Below the pieces are notes generated by a model. That model was not told the DNA's origin and ran no database searches. It worked only from the letters and a program-made list of their open reading frames with translations. Below are positions 1-8,354 of a DNA stretch of 64,000 nucleotides, piece by piece. This DNA is from Streptomyces sp. I6 (GTDB lineage: Bacteria; Actinomycetota; Actinomycetes; Streptomycetales; Streptomycetaceae). The stretch is taken from the NCBI GenBank assembly GCA_003725745.1, contig RHDP01000001.1, forward strand, positions 2,757,501 through 2,821,500, in the 5' to 3' direction. Position numbers and translations under genes: made by a program. Each line of letters begins with the position of its first letter. Position 1 is the first letter of the stretch.

Positions 1-2
1 GC

Positions 3-185
3 CTGTTCAAGCCGGTCGCCATCCCTCTGATCGGTTCCGGGCTGGCCCGTGTCACGGATCTGGACCGGGGCCAACTGGTCGCCCTGATCGTGGATTCGTT
101 CGTCGACGCCTGCGCCCGACACCCCGCCCTGACCCCCGAACTCCGGGTCGTCATCCGGCCCAGGACCTTGCCGGGACCGACCTGA
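3..185 (+). CDS. C-terminal end of a macro-domain-like protein (partial)
   Basis: The frame starting at base 3 is open from the window edge to a TGA at 183-185 and gives about 60 residues. It begins LFKPVAIPLIGSGLARV and continues through a helix (LVALIVDSFVDACARH) to a short strand (LRVVIRP). The IPLIGSGL glycine loop followed by a helix and a terminal beta-strand resembles the end of macro (ADP-ribose-binding) domains, especially the ThsA-type macro domain found in NAD-linked defence proteins. The 5' part lies outside the window, so the domain order, the start and any role in defence cannot be judged. The family call rests on one loop motif and is tentative. Confidence 0.45.
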   Translation: MFKPVAIPLIGSGLARVTDLDRGQLVALIVDSFVDACARHPALTPELRVVIRPRTLPGPT

Positions 186-411
186 CCCCGGTGGAGCAGC
201 GCTTCCAGGACCTCGTACCCGGCCCCGCGCGGCGGACTGACGGCGGAGGCGAGGCCGGGCCAGGGCTCGGACGTGTTCCCCGGGACGGCGGGCTGCTCCG
301 CATAGCTCCTCAGCTCCCCCTTCGCGGGCCCCCGCCGTCCGGACCACGCGGCGCTGCGCCCGGCCTCGTCGCGGTCCACGAGACCACCCCGGTCGCTTCC
401 GCCGGTACCCG

Positions 412-1345
412 TCAACCGCTTCCGATCCGATTCCGAGGCGGTCCCGGCAGCGGTACCGGTTGCCACGGACCACGACTCGGCGACGCGACCGCCCCGGACG
501 GGTCAGAGCGCTGAAGCACCCCTCCCCGTGGATCGCCACCGGTCAGCAGGGTGACGTGCGGGACGCCGGTCCGCAGGTGCTCGGTCACCTCGGCGTCGAC
601 ATGGTAGACGTCGGCCAGCAGTGCGGAGGTGAGGACGTCGGCGGGGTCCCGGTGGTCACCACACGGCCGCCGTCCATCACGCAGATCCGGTCGCAGAACG
701 CCGCGGCCAGGTTGAGGTCGTGGAGTGCGACGACGGCCGTCACCCCGAGCCGGCGGACCAGGCGCAGTGTGTCGAGCTGGTGGCGCAGATCAAGGTGGTT
801 GGTCGGTTCGTCCAGCACCATCGTTCCCGTGCGCTGGGCGAGCGCGCGGGCGATGAGCACCCGCTGCTTCTCGCCGCCCGACAGCCTGCCGAAGGGGCGT
901 GGGCGAGACCGGCTGCGTCGAGTTCGTCCAGCGCGGCCGCGATGACGGCGCGGTCGCCGGCGTCGTCCCCCTCGAAGGGCCGCTTGTGCGGGGTACGGCC
1001 CATGGCCACGACGTCGTACACCGAAAGGTCGAAGTCCCCCGCGGACTCCTGGAGGACGGCCGCCAGCCGGCGTGCCAGGCTCTTCCCCGACATCCGCCGG
1101 ACGTCCTCACCGTCCAGCAGCACCCGTCCCGAGGTGGGGCGCAGGGCGCGGTAGACCGTACGCAGCAGGGTGGACTTTCCCGCGCCGTTGGGGCCGACCA
1201 GCCCCACCACCTCGCCGGGGGCCACCCGCAGCGACGCCCGGTCCACCAGCGCCCGTCCGTCCACGACGACCGAGACGTCCTCCGCGGCCAGCGTGCCGGG
1301 CGCCGCCGCAGTGAACACGGCCGCAGCCGCTGTGGTCAGTGTCAT
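412..1345 (-). CDS. ABC transporter ATP-binding protein, cobalamin/iron-chelate type (two frameshifts)
   Basis: Cytoplasmic ATPase of a BtuCD/FecE-type importer. The ATG at 1345 overlaps the permease stop (ATGA). Walker A is GPNGAGKST, the Q-loop region is VLQES, the signature is LSGGEKQRV and Walker B reads [11 protein letters not shown] followed by the switch histidine in ALHDLN. The reading frame breaks twice. Near 903 one base is missing just before the signature motif, and near 640 one base is missing after VVTTGTP, beyond which the correct frame reads [13 protein letters not shown]. With both repaired the protein is about 311 residues, slightly longer than usual because of a 40-residue tail. 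It is the last gene of the riboswitch operon. The two lesions look like sequencing undercalls in G/C runs rather than decay. Confidence 0.85.
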
Positions 1346-2632
1346 GCCGGCCTCCGTCGCATCAGCCACAGGAAGAAGGGACCGCCGACCAGGGCGGTGA
1401 GGATGCCCACGGGGATCTCCTCCGGGCTCATGACGGTGCGCGCGGCGAGGTCGGCGGCGATCAGGAAGGCCGCACCGAGCAGCGCGGCGGCGGGCAGCGC
1501 GCGGCGGTGGTCGGCGCCGACGACCAGCCGCACGACGTGCGGCATGATCAGGCCGACGAAACCGATCTGGCCGCTGACCGCGACGATGGTGCCGATCATG
1601 AGGGCCACCAGCATGAACAGCGCGGCGCGGAAGCGGTGCACGTCCAGGCCGAGCGCCACGGCGGCCTCCTCCCCCGCGAGCAGGAGGTTGAGCGGACGGC
1701 ACACGCCGAGCAGGACGGCCGTGCCGAGCAGGACGGCGCCGACGGGGATCCACACCACCGACCAGGTGGTGCCCGCCAGTCCGCCGAGCATCCAGCGCAG
1801 CGCCGACTGCGTCTTGTGCGGGTCGTCGGAGGTGACGATCAGGAAGCTCGCCAGCGCGGACAGCACCTCCGCCGTCGCCACGCCCGCCAGCACGAGCCGG
1901 ACGGAGGTCATACGCCCACCGGACCGCGCCAGGAAGTAGACGGCGACCAGGGCGGCGAGTGCGCCGAGGAACGCCGCCACCGGGAGGGAGAACGCGCCGA
2001 ACAGGGTGAGGTTGAAGACGACGACCAGCACCGCGCCGACCGAGGCCCCGACGAGATCCCGAGCAGCATCGGGTCCGCGAGGGATTGCGCACCAGTGCCT
2101 GCAAGGCCATTCCGGACACCGCCAGGCCCGCTCCCACGACGCCGGACAGCAGTACCCGGGGCAGCCGGACGTCGATCACTATCGTCTCGCGGACCGGTGT
2201 CCAGGACGGGTCGGCCAGCGCCGGATGCACCCGGTGCAGCAGGATGCCCCAGACCTGGTCGGCGGGGACGGTGACGGACCCGGCCGCGATCCCGAGGGTG
2301 GCCGCCGCGACCACCAAGGCGCCCAGCAGCGCCAGCACCAGTGGGTAGGGGATCCCGGGGCGGCGCGGGACGGGGGCCGCCCCGGGCACCGTCCGGACGC
2401 CGGGCCTGCCGGGCCTGCCGGGCCTGCCGGTGGCTTTCGTCCTCTCGGCCGCGTCGATGTCTTCGGTCACTCCCGTGGTGCGGGTCGCACCGGCGACAGC
2501 AGTCACATCGGCCGCAACGGCCGCAACGGCCGAGTCGGCCGCCCGCACCGGGCCGCCCGCACCGGTCACCCCGGTGGCACCCGACGTACCGGTGGTGCCG
2601 GTCGAGTCGGTCGAGTCGGTCGCGCGGGTCAC
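1342..2632 (-). CDS. ABC transporter permease, FecCD/BtuC family (two frameshifts)
   Basis: Multi-spanning inner-membrane permease of the FecCD family. A GTG start at 2632 overlaps the binding-protein stop (GTGA). The first ~95 residues are an unusual Gly/Thr/Ala-rich cytoplasmic extension ([14 protein letters not shown] and similar) before the first membrane helix. Core motifs include [31 protein letters not shown] and [13 protein letters not shown], the last being the coupling-loop region that docks on the ATPase. Two single-base deletions, near 2081 (after VRNP) and near 2050 (after GISSG), move the sequence through all three frames; restoring them gives a continuous FecCD protein of about 430 residues. 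It lies between the binding protein and the ATPase and shares their overlaps. Confidence 0.85.
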
Positions 2633-3618
2633 TGGAAGCGGTCCGGGTGAAGCTGGCGGGCCAGGGACGCAACGCCGGAGGGCACCCGGACGCCCAGCAC
2701 GGTGGACGACAGCGGGAGCACCGCGAACCGCTTGTTCTTGATCGCCGGAACATCCTTCAGTGCCGGGTTCGCCAGCAGGAACTTCTTCTTGTCCTCGACC
2801 GGCTGGTCGCCGTAGTCGTAGATGACGACGACCTCGGGCATACGCTCGGCCACCTGCTCGAACGACACGTCACCGAACGACTTGTCCAGGTCGGCGAAGA
2901 GGTTCACTCCACCGGCCTGCTTGATCATCTCGTTGCCGACGCCCGCCCCGCCCGCGGTGAAGGCGGTCTTGTCGCCGCTGTCGTAGACGAAGACCTTGAC
3001 CGGGGTCGCTCCGGCGAGCTTGCCCTCCACCGCCTCCAGCGTGCCGTGGAGCTTCTTCAGCTGCTGCTCGGCCCGATCCGGTACGCCGAAGATCCGGGCC
3101 ACGTTCCGCAGCTCCCGGTCCATCGCGGCCATCGTCACGGGTCCGGACGGGCACTCCTCGATGTTCAGATAGGAGTTGACGCCCGCCTTGCCGAGGGCGG
3201 CGCGGCTGCGTCCCTCCTTCTCGTCGAAGGTGCTGGCGAAACCGCCGTAGGCGAAGTCCGGTTCGGCGGCCAGCAGCGTCTCGAAGGACGGGTACTCCTC
3301 GGCGATGACCTTGATGCCGTCATACGCCTCCTGGTACCCGGGGAGGATCTTGTCGTCGAGGTAGGCCGTGCCGACCATCGACTTCTCCAGTCCCAGCGCC
3401 AGCATGACCTCGGTGGCGTGCTGGTTCAGCGACACCGCGCGCTGCGGCGGCCGCTGATAGGTGGTGGTGACACCGCAGTTGGACACCGTGACCGGGAAGC
3501 CCTCGGCGGCGGGCTCCGACCCCGCGGCGTCGTCGCGGGCCGCGGTGCCCCCGCAACCGGAGAGCAGCAGGGCCGCTGCGGCCATGGCCGTCAGCAGGGA
3601 TACGGGGCGCTTGCCCAT
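2629..3618 (-). CDS. ABC transporter substrate-binding lipoprotein, helical-backbone type
   Basis: Predicted extracytoplasmic lipoprotein of 329 residues that captures ligand for the adjacent FecCD-type importer. The ATG at 3618 follows a GAGAGGA ribosome site. The signal peptide ends in a lipobox, LLLSGC, at residues ~16-21. The mature part has the single-helix-backbone fold of the TroA/BtuF superfamily: an N-terminal [18 protein letters not shown] segment and a C-terminal lobe with [10 protein letters not shown]. An upstream cobalamin riboswitch argues for a corrinoid or precursor as ligand. Similar actinobacterial proteins have been annotated as F420-0 or iron-chelate binders, so the ligand is inferred from regulation, not from the sequence of the pocket. 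Confidence 0.8.
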   Translation of the reverse strand: MGKRPVSLLTAMAAAALLLSGCGGTAARDDAAGSEPAAEGFPVTVSNCGVTTTYQRPPQRAVSLNQHATEVMLALGLEKSMVGTAYLDDKILPGYQEAYDGIKVIAEEYPSFETLLAAEPDFAYGGFASTFDEKEGRSRAALGKAGVNSYLNIEECPSGPVTMAAMDRELRNVARIFGVPDRAEQQLKKLHGTLEAVEGKLAGATPVKVFVYDSGDKTAFTAGGAGVGNEMIKQAGGVNLFADLDKSFGDVSFEQVAERMPEVVVIYDYGDQPVEDKKKFLLANPALKDVPAIKNKRFAVLPLSSTVLGVRVPSGVASLARQLHPDRFQ

Positions 3619-3823
3619 CGTAGGGGTCCTCTCACCGCGGCACGGTCCGGACGGTGGTCCGGAGCGCGGCCGGATTGGGGTAGGCGGGGCGGGGTGCGGG
3701 AGGCACGCCGGAATCGGACAGGCGGGCGGCCCCGGGGGGACCGGCCGTTCCCGGGAGACCGGCCGATCAGGGGAGACGCGCCGATCGGGCGAGAGCGGCC
3801 GACCAGGGGAGGCAGGGCGGACG

Positions 3824-4267
3824 TCACCCGGGCGTGCGGTCGGGAGGGCCGGCCGGGAGGACCGGGCCGCCGGGTCGGCCGATGTCACGGAGCGGCGCGG
3901 ACCGGGCACGCCGCGGCGGGGTGAAGGCGTAGAGGTCGAGGACGTCCGTGAGCGCGGCGACACCGGGGCCGCCTGCCCGTACCCAGGCGGCGATGTCCTC
4001 GGTCGCGGCGGGGTCGTTGACGAGTCCGAACCAGACCGGCCGGCCGCCGGCGGCGCGTCCCTCGGACGAGGGCTGCACGACGATCACGTTCGCCTGGTCG
4101 CACACGTCGAGGCAGTCGGTGACCCGGACGGGGGCGTCCTCGGCCAGACGCGCGGTCTGCTCACGGTGGTCGACGCCGGTCACCTTGGGGCTGCCGCAGC
4201 AGCAGTCCCGGCACACCACCACCCGGCACGGCACCGAACCGCCGCGCGGTACCTCCACGGGCATCAC
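3824..4267 (-). CDS. Thioredoxin-like [2Fe-2S] ferredoxin-domain protein
   Basis: Small cytoplasmic protein of about 147 residues and the first gene after the riboswitch. A GTG at 4267 and an ATG at 4264 are adjacent; both sit a suitable distance from an AGGAGG site. VVVCRDCCCGSPK near the N-terminus and CLDVCDQANVIVVQ about 35 residues later provide the four-cysteine pattern of thioredoxin-like [2Fe-2S] ferredoxins. Such proteins often lie beside B12 uptake or cobalt-handling genes in actinobacteria, possibly in cofactor reduction or trafficking; that role is not established. The tail after DLYAFTPPRRA is low-complexity. A 205-base gap separates it from the binding-protein gene. Confidence 0.7.
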   Translation of the reverse strand: MMPVEVPRGGSVPCRVVVCRDCCCGSPKVTGVDHREQTARLAEDAPVRVTDCLDVCDQANVIVVQPSSEGRAAGGRPVWFGLVNDPAATEDIAAWVRAGGPGVAALTDVLDLYAFTPPRRARSAPLRDIGRPGGPVLPAGPPDRTPG

Positions 4268-4321
4268 AACAAGCCCTCCTCTCCGGGGAGATCCGCCCCA
4301 GTCGTGTCGAGGAGGCGACCG

Positions 4322-4470
4322 CGTGAGTCTCCTGGCTCTCGGGTCAGTGCTCGTCCCGGCCTTCCCACCCGCACACGGGCAGTGGTCTGTTCGGGATCCG
4401 CTCGCCGATCACAGTGGCGGGACCGCGCCGGATTCACACCGGCTTCCTCGTTCCGCCGTCGCCTTTTCAC
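4322..4470 (-). promoter_or_regulatory. Cobalamin riboswitch (minus strand)
   Basis: Read on the minus strand, the conserved B12-box core runs 4447 to 4405 with GGAAGCCGGTG, then AATCCGGCGCGG, then TCCCGCCACTGTGAT, matching the adenosylcobalamin riboswitch signature. The 3' element GAGCCAGGAGAC lies at about 4340-4325, just before the AGGAGG of the ferredoxin gene, so ligand binding could mask translation or cause termination. The riboswitch is expected to shut the downstream importer operon when cobalamin is plentiful. The outer limits are approximate because the peripheral helices were not folded. Confidence 0.92.
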
Positions 4471-4833
4471 GGACATCATCGCAGAAGGACACGTCATGTC
4501 ATACGCCCGCGGTGGACCGGGCACCGGCATCCGCAGCACACGACCAGCGCGCGCAACCGATGCACGACACCGCGGGCTTGCGCACACCCTGGCCAAGCGA
4601 CCCGTCCGCGGTCGCGAGGCAGGGGGACGCATCGGCCGGTTCCGGCGGGCCGTTGTGGGGCAACGGCGTCGAGAAGCAGTACGCGCCGATGTCCGGGACC
4701 GGGACGACGCCGCCCGGTCCCCGCCGCGGCAGTGTGCGGTCGGGTGCCGGCAGCCCGCCGGAGAGAAGCAGGCCGGTCCTGCGGCGTCCTGCCGCACGCG
4801 GCAGCCACCCGCCGGGCCCGTAGGCTACTGCCC

Positions 4834-5073
4834 ATGGTGATCGCGACGGTCCGCGAGTGGCGCGACGAGGAGGGGTGGGGCGTCCTCGACTCCCGCGAGA
4901 CGCCGGGCGGCTGCTGGGGCCACTACTCCCACATCCAGATGGCGGGTTTCCGCACGCTGTCACCGGGACAGCCGGTGGATCTCCAGTGGGAAGCCCCCGG
5001 CTTCAGCCAGGACGGGTACGACTACCGCGCGGTGAACATCGTGCCCCGGCCCGCGTGGCCGCGACGCCCCTGA
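4834..5073 (+). CDS. Cold-shock-domain-like small protein
   Basis: Protein of 79 residues starting at the ATG at 4834. The sequence VREWRDEEGWGVLDS, then ETPGGCWGHYSHIQ, then YDYRAVNIV follows the five-strand cold-shock-domain plan, in which an aromatic strand around GWG and HYSHI binds single-stranded nucleic acid. It differs from classical CspA proteins (no exact KGFGFI or VFVHFS), as do the numerous divergent cold-shock-like proteins of streptomycetes. It probably binds RNA or ssDNA in the cytoplasm. It stands alone, divergent from the riboswitch operon and convergent with the IclR gene, with a hairpin between the two stops. Confidence 0.7.
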   Translation: MVIATVREWRDEEGWGVLDSRETPGGCWGHYSHIQMAGFRTLSPGQPVDLQWEAPGFSQDGYDYRAVNIVPRPAWPRRP

Positions 5074-5095
5074 CCGCAACGTACCGCGACCGCGA

Positions 5096-5140
5096 CGCCC
5101 CGCCGGCGGCCCCGGGTGTCAGGGCCGGCCGGCCGGGGCG
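5096..5140. terminator. Bidirectional hairpin between convergent genes
   Basis: A GC-rich inverted repeat lies between the cold-shock-like stop (5073) and the IclR stop (5141). The left arm begins CGCCCCGCCGG and the right arm ends CCGGCCGGGGCG, with one or two mismatches. Placement between convergent stops suggests a terminator used by both. There is no U-tract, as is common in streptomycetes. Confidence 0.55.
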
Positions 5141-5877
5141 TCAGCGGCGGCGCAGGACCGCGGTGGCCGTGCGCAGCCGCTGCTCGATCTCGCGCTGCTG
5201 CCCCGCCCGGGACGTCGGCAGCGAGACGCTGATACCGAAGAGGGTGCCGTCCGGTGCCGCGGGCAGGGCCACCGCGAAGGAGACCAGCCCCACTTCGTAC
5301 TCCTCGAGCGAGCGGGAGACGCCTTCGTCGCGGACCTCGTCCAGGGCCTTGGACAGCTGTGTCCAGGTGGTGTGGGTGGCGTCCGTCAGCCGCTCGTAGG
5401 GCCCCTTGCCGACGAGTTCCAGCACTGCCTCGTCGGGCAGCTGGGCGAGCAGGCACTTGCCGAGCGCGGTGCAGTGCGCGGGCACCCGCAGCCCCGGCTC
5501 GGCCCGCGGGCTGAGCAGATGGCGGCCGGGCGCGGAGTCGAGGTAGACGACCTCGTTCCCGACCAGGGTGGCCAGGTTCGCGGTCTCCCCGGTGTCCTCC
5601 GCCAGTCTGCGCAGGATCGCGCGTGCCGCCTCGGACATGCCCATGCCCTCGATCAGCGGCCCGACCATCCGGGCCACCTGCGGGCCCAGCCGCAGTCTGC
5701 GGGTGCCCGCGGGGCGCGCCAGGAAGCCCTCGGCGACGAGGGTCGCGCACAGCCGGTGCACGGTGGGCAGGGGCAGGTCGAGGGCCTCCGCTATCTCGCT
5801 CTGGGTGAGTTCCGGATGTGCGTCGTCGAAGAGCCGCAGAATCGCGAGCCCCCGGGAGAGGGTCCGCGATCCCGCAT
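5141..5877 (-). CDS. IclR-family transcriptional regulator (one frameshift)
   Basis: DNA-binding regulator with an N-terminal winged helix-turn-helix (LSRGLAILRLFDDAHPELTQSEIAEALDLP split over HTH helices, then TVHRLCATLVAEGFL) and a C-terminal effector-binding GAF-like domain (LATLVGNEVVYLDS; VPAHCTALGKCLLAQL). The HTH part lacks a start codon in its own frame; an ATG at 5877 (MRDRG) becomes in-frame if one base missing near 5864 is restored. The corrected protein is about 245 residues, normal for IclR. It is the last gene of the catabolic operon, 19 bases after the Rieske stop, so it probably controls this cluster and autoregulates. Its ligand is presumably the substrate or an acyl-CoA. Confidence 0.85.
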
Positions 5878-5896
5878 CACGTGACTCGCTGATCTC

Positions 5897-7022
5897 TCAG
5901 TCCTCCCGAAGTCGGCCCAGGACGAAGCGCTGGAACGCCGAGATGGTGTGCTCCGAACCGAGGAGGAGCCGGCCGCGCTCCACCCCGCCGGACGAGGCCC
6001 CGCGCTGTACGGACTCCACCAGATCGGTGTCCTCGGCCCCCACCTGGTCGTCGAAGGCGAGCATAGCCTTGATCCACGCCTCGTCGACCTCGTCCCGAAG
6101 AAGTAGTCGAGGTATCCGGTCGTGCGCTCGGGGCCCGCCGGGTGCACCGGGCCGAAGGAGAGGTTCGGCTGCCCGGGGTTGACGTTGACCTTCAGGCTCG
6201 GCCAGACGAGGTGGTACTGGCCCTCGACGACGGGGCCCTGGACGGGGTAGCCGGCCGCCCGGGGATGTCCCGCACGATGCCGTGGTGGGTGGCGAAGGTG
6301 GGCCGCACCTCCAACTCGTAGGCGTCGGGGCTGACGTCGAGGACGTCGGCGAGACCCGGGTGCGCCACCGGGCAGTGGTAGCACTCCAGGTAGTTCTCGA
6401 CGGCGATCTTCCAGTTGGCCTCAATGGTGTAGTACACGCGGTGGTGGAAGCGCATCCGCTCCAGGTCGATGCCGCCGGCGGCGAGGAGTTCGGGCAGCTC
6501 GCCCAGCATCTCGGTGAGCGGGGCGGGGTCCCGGTCGAGGTGGACGAAGACGAACGGGCCCCAGGTGTCCACCGACGCGCGGCGCAACCCGAGCTGCGAG
6601 GTGTCGAAGTCCGCCTCGCGGTCCCCGCGCGGCACCCCGCGCAGCGAGCCGTCCAGGCCGTACGTCCAGGCGTGGTAGAAGCACTGCAGGCTCTTGCGGG
6701 TGCCGCAGTCCTCGCGGACCACCTGGGCGCCGCGGTGCCGGCAGACGTTCACCAGCGCGTTGAGCCCGCCGGACCGGTCGCGGGTGACGACGATGGGGAC
6801 GCCGCCGACCTCGCAGGTGAAGAACTGGCCCGGCTGGGCGACCTGGTCGGTGCGGCCGACGTAGCTCCAGCTCCGCCGGAAGATCCGCTCCTGTTCCAGG
6901 GCGGTGATCGCGGGGTCGGCGTACCAGCTCCAGGGCAGGGTCTCGCCGCGGTCCAGGGCGGCGGCGCAGGCCTCGGCGTCGATGGCCGCCGGGTGGTGGG
7001 TCGTCGGGTGGTGGATGGTCAT
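5897..7022 (-). CDS. Rieske non-heme iron oxygenase, alpha subunit (two frameshifts)
   Basis: Ring- or alkyl-hydroxylating oxygenase that uses O2 and electrons delivered by a ferredoxin. The ATG at 7022 follows a GAGGAG site. The Rieske [2Fe-2S] ligands are CRH (in NVCRHRGAQ) and CFYH 18 residues on. The mononuclear iron region is NWKIAVENYLECYHCPVAHPG, broken here only by spacing: bridging residues in EN..ECYH and the two histidines. Bases are missing near 6262 (after RDIP; the correct continuation is RAAGYPVQGP) and near 6095 (after YFFG; then DEVDEAWIKAM). Repaired length is about 375 residues. The next genes upstream encode a 7Fe ferredoxin and a flavin reductase that can form its electron chain. 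The family includes betaine and carnitine oxygenases as well as aromatic ones, so the substrate is open. Confidence 0.87.
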
Positions 7023-7033
7023 CGCGGTTCTCC

Positions 7034-7350
7034 TCAGCTGGGGTCGACGTCGAGCGGGCCGAGTCGGGAGGCGCCGCCAGGGGAGCCGAGGGGCGCCTGG
7101 CGGCCGGGCAGCACCCGGGTGAAGAAGGCGTCGTTGGCCGGTCCGTGCACTGCCGCGGCGGCCGGGTCCAGCAGACGCAGCGCCACAGCCGCCCCGTTGG
7201 GGCACACCTCGGCGCACAGGCCGCAGTCGATGCACTCGCCGGGGTGGATGTACATCCTGCTGCCCCTTCGTAGATGCAGTCGACCGGGCACTCCTCCATG
7301 CAGCTGGCGTCCTTCTCGTCGACGCACGCGTCGGTGATCACATGGGTCAT
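7034..7350 (-). CDS. Seven-iron (3Fe-4S/4Fe-4S) ferredoxin, FdxA type (one frameshift)
   Basis: Small electron carrier of about 105 residues. The ATG at 7350 overlaps the reductase stop (ATGA). The N-terminal part reads CVDEKDASCMEECPVDCIYEG and, after one missing base near 7258, continues RMYIHPGECIDCGLCAEVCP. This is the cysteine pattern of bacterial 7Fe ferredoxins, giving one 3Fe-4S and one 4Fe-4S cluster. The protein would pass electrons from the flavoprotein encoded just before it to the Rieske oxygenase encoded 11 bases after it. The tail after VCPNGAAVALRLLDP is variable and of no known function. Confidence 0.88.
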
Positions 7351-8354
7351 GAGTCCCCCTCTCGGGTGGTGGTTCCGTGGCGGTCGGTCGAGTGGCCGGG
7401 GAAGAGGTCGCTCGCCGGGTCGAGGACGGTCGCCGCGTTGTTGACGGCGGTGGCGGCCTCGCCGAAGCCGACGGCGATCAGCCGGACCTTGCCGGGGTAC
7501 GCCGTGATGTCGCCCGCGGCGAAGACCCGCGGCAGGCTGGTCGCCATGTGGCTGTCGACGGCGATGTGGCGGCCGTCGAGTGTCATGCCCCAGGACTCCA
7601 GCGGTCCGAGGTTGGCGGTGAAGCCGAGGGCGGCGACCACCCGCTGGGCCTTGATCCGCCGGGTGCCGTCCGGGCCTTTGAGGTCGGCGGACTCGATGTG
7701 GCCGTCCGGGCCGCAGTGGAGGGCCGCGACCTGGGTGCGGGTGCACACCTGCGCCTCGGAGGCGAGGACCTTGTCGACCGTCGCCCGGTGCGCGCGGAAG
7801 GTGTCGCGCCGGTGGGCGAGCGTCACCGAGCGGGCCCGGCCGACGGCGGCGAGGGCCCAGTCGAAGGCGCTGTCACCGCCGCCCACCACCAGCACGTCCC
7901 GGTCGGTGAGGTCGTCGAGGTCGGTGACGAAGTACGACAGCCCGCGGCCCTCGTAGCCGGTGCAGCCGGGCAGCGGCCGGGGGGTGAAGGCGCCGATGCC
8001 CCCGGTGACCAGGACCGCAGCGGCGCGCACGGTCAGCCCCTGGTCGCTGGTGACGACCGGGGTGCCGTTCTCGTACGCCAGGGTCTGCGCGGTGTGGCCG
8101 AGCAGCAGGTGCGGGCGGGCGGTCATGGCCTGCTCGGTCAGCCCCTCCACCAGGTCGCGGCCGGTGACGGCTGGCAGCCCGGCGATGTCGAGGATGGCCT
8201 TCTCCGGGTACATCGCGCCGACCTGGCCGCCGAGTTCCGGCAGGGCGTCCATGACGGCGACGGACAGGCCGCGGAACCCGGCGCAGAAGGTGGCGAAGAG
8301 TCCGGCCGGTCCGGCTCCGACGACCAGCAGATCAACGGTCAGGGGCTCGTTCAC
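7347..8354 (-). CDS. Ferredoxin-NAD(P)+ reductase, thioredoxin-reductase-like
   Basis: Cytoplasmic FAD enzyme of 335 residues moving electrons between NAD(P)H and ferredoxin. The GTG at 8354 overlaps the aldehyde dehydrogenase stop (GTGA). The FAD-binding Rossmann motif is VVGAGPAGL at the N-terminus, the NAD(P)-binding motif is VVGGGDSAFDW in the middle and the second FAD motif is RVFAAGDITAY near the C-terminus. The CxxC redox pair of true thioredoxin reductases is absent, which fits the Fnr/YumC type. It completes the reductase, ferredoxin and oxygenase chain for the Rieske protein. Confidence 0.87.
   Translation of the reverse strand: MNEPLTVDLLVVGAGPAGLFATFCAGFRGLSVAVMDALPELGGQVGAMYPEKAILDIAGLPAVTGRDLVEGLTEQAMTARPHLLLGHTAQTLAYENGTPVVTSDQGLTVRAAAVLVTGGIGAFTPRPLPGCTGYEGRGLSYFVTDLDDLTDRDVLVVGGGDSAFDWALAAVGRARSVTLAHRRDTFRAHRATVDKVLASEAQVCTRTQVAALHCGPDGHIESADLKGPDGTRRIKAQRVVAALGFTANLGPLESWGMTLDGRHIAVDSHMATSLPRVFAAGDITAYPGKVRLIAVGFGEAATAVNNAATVLDPASDLFPGHSTDRHGTTTREGDS

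Noticed and set aside
3591-3827. 78-codon minus-strand frame between the ferredoxin and binding-protein genes
   Set aside because: It is Arg/Pro-rich, made largely of GGCCGATCAGGGGAGAC-like repeats, and has no homology.
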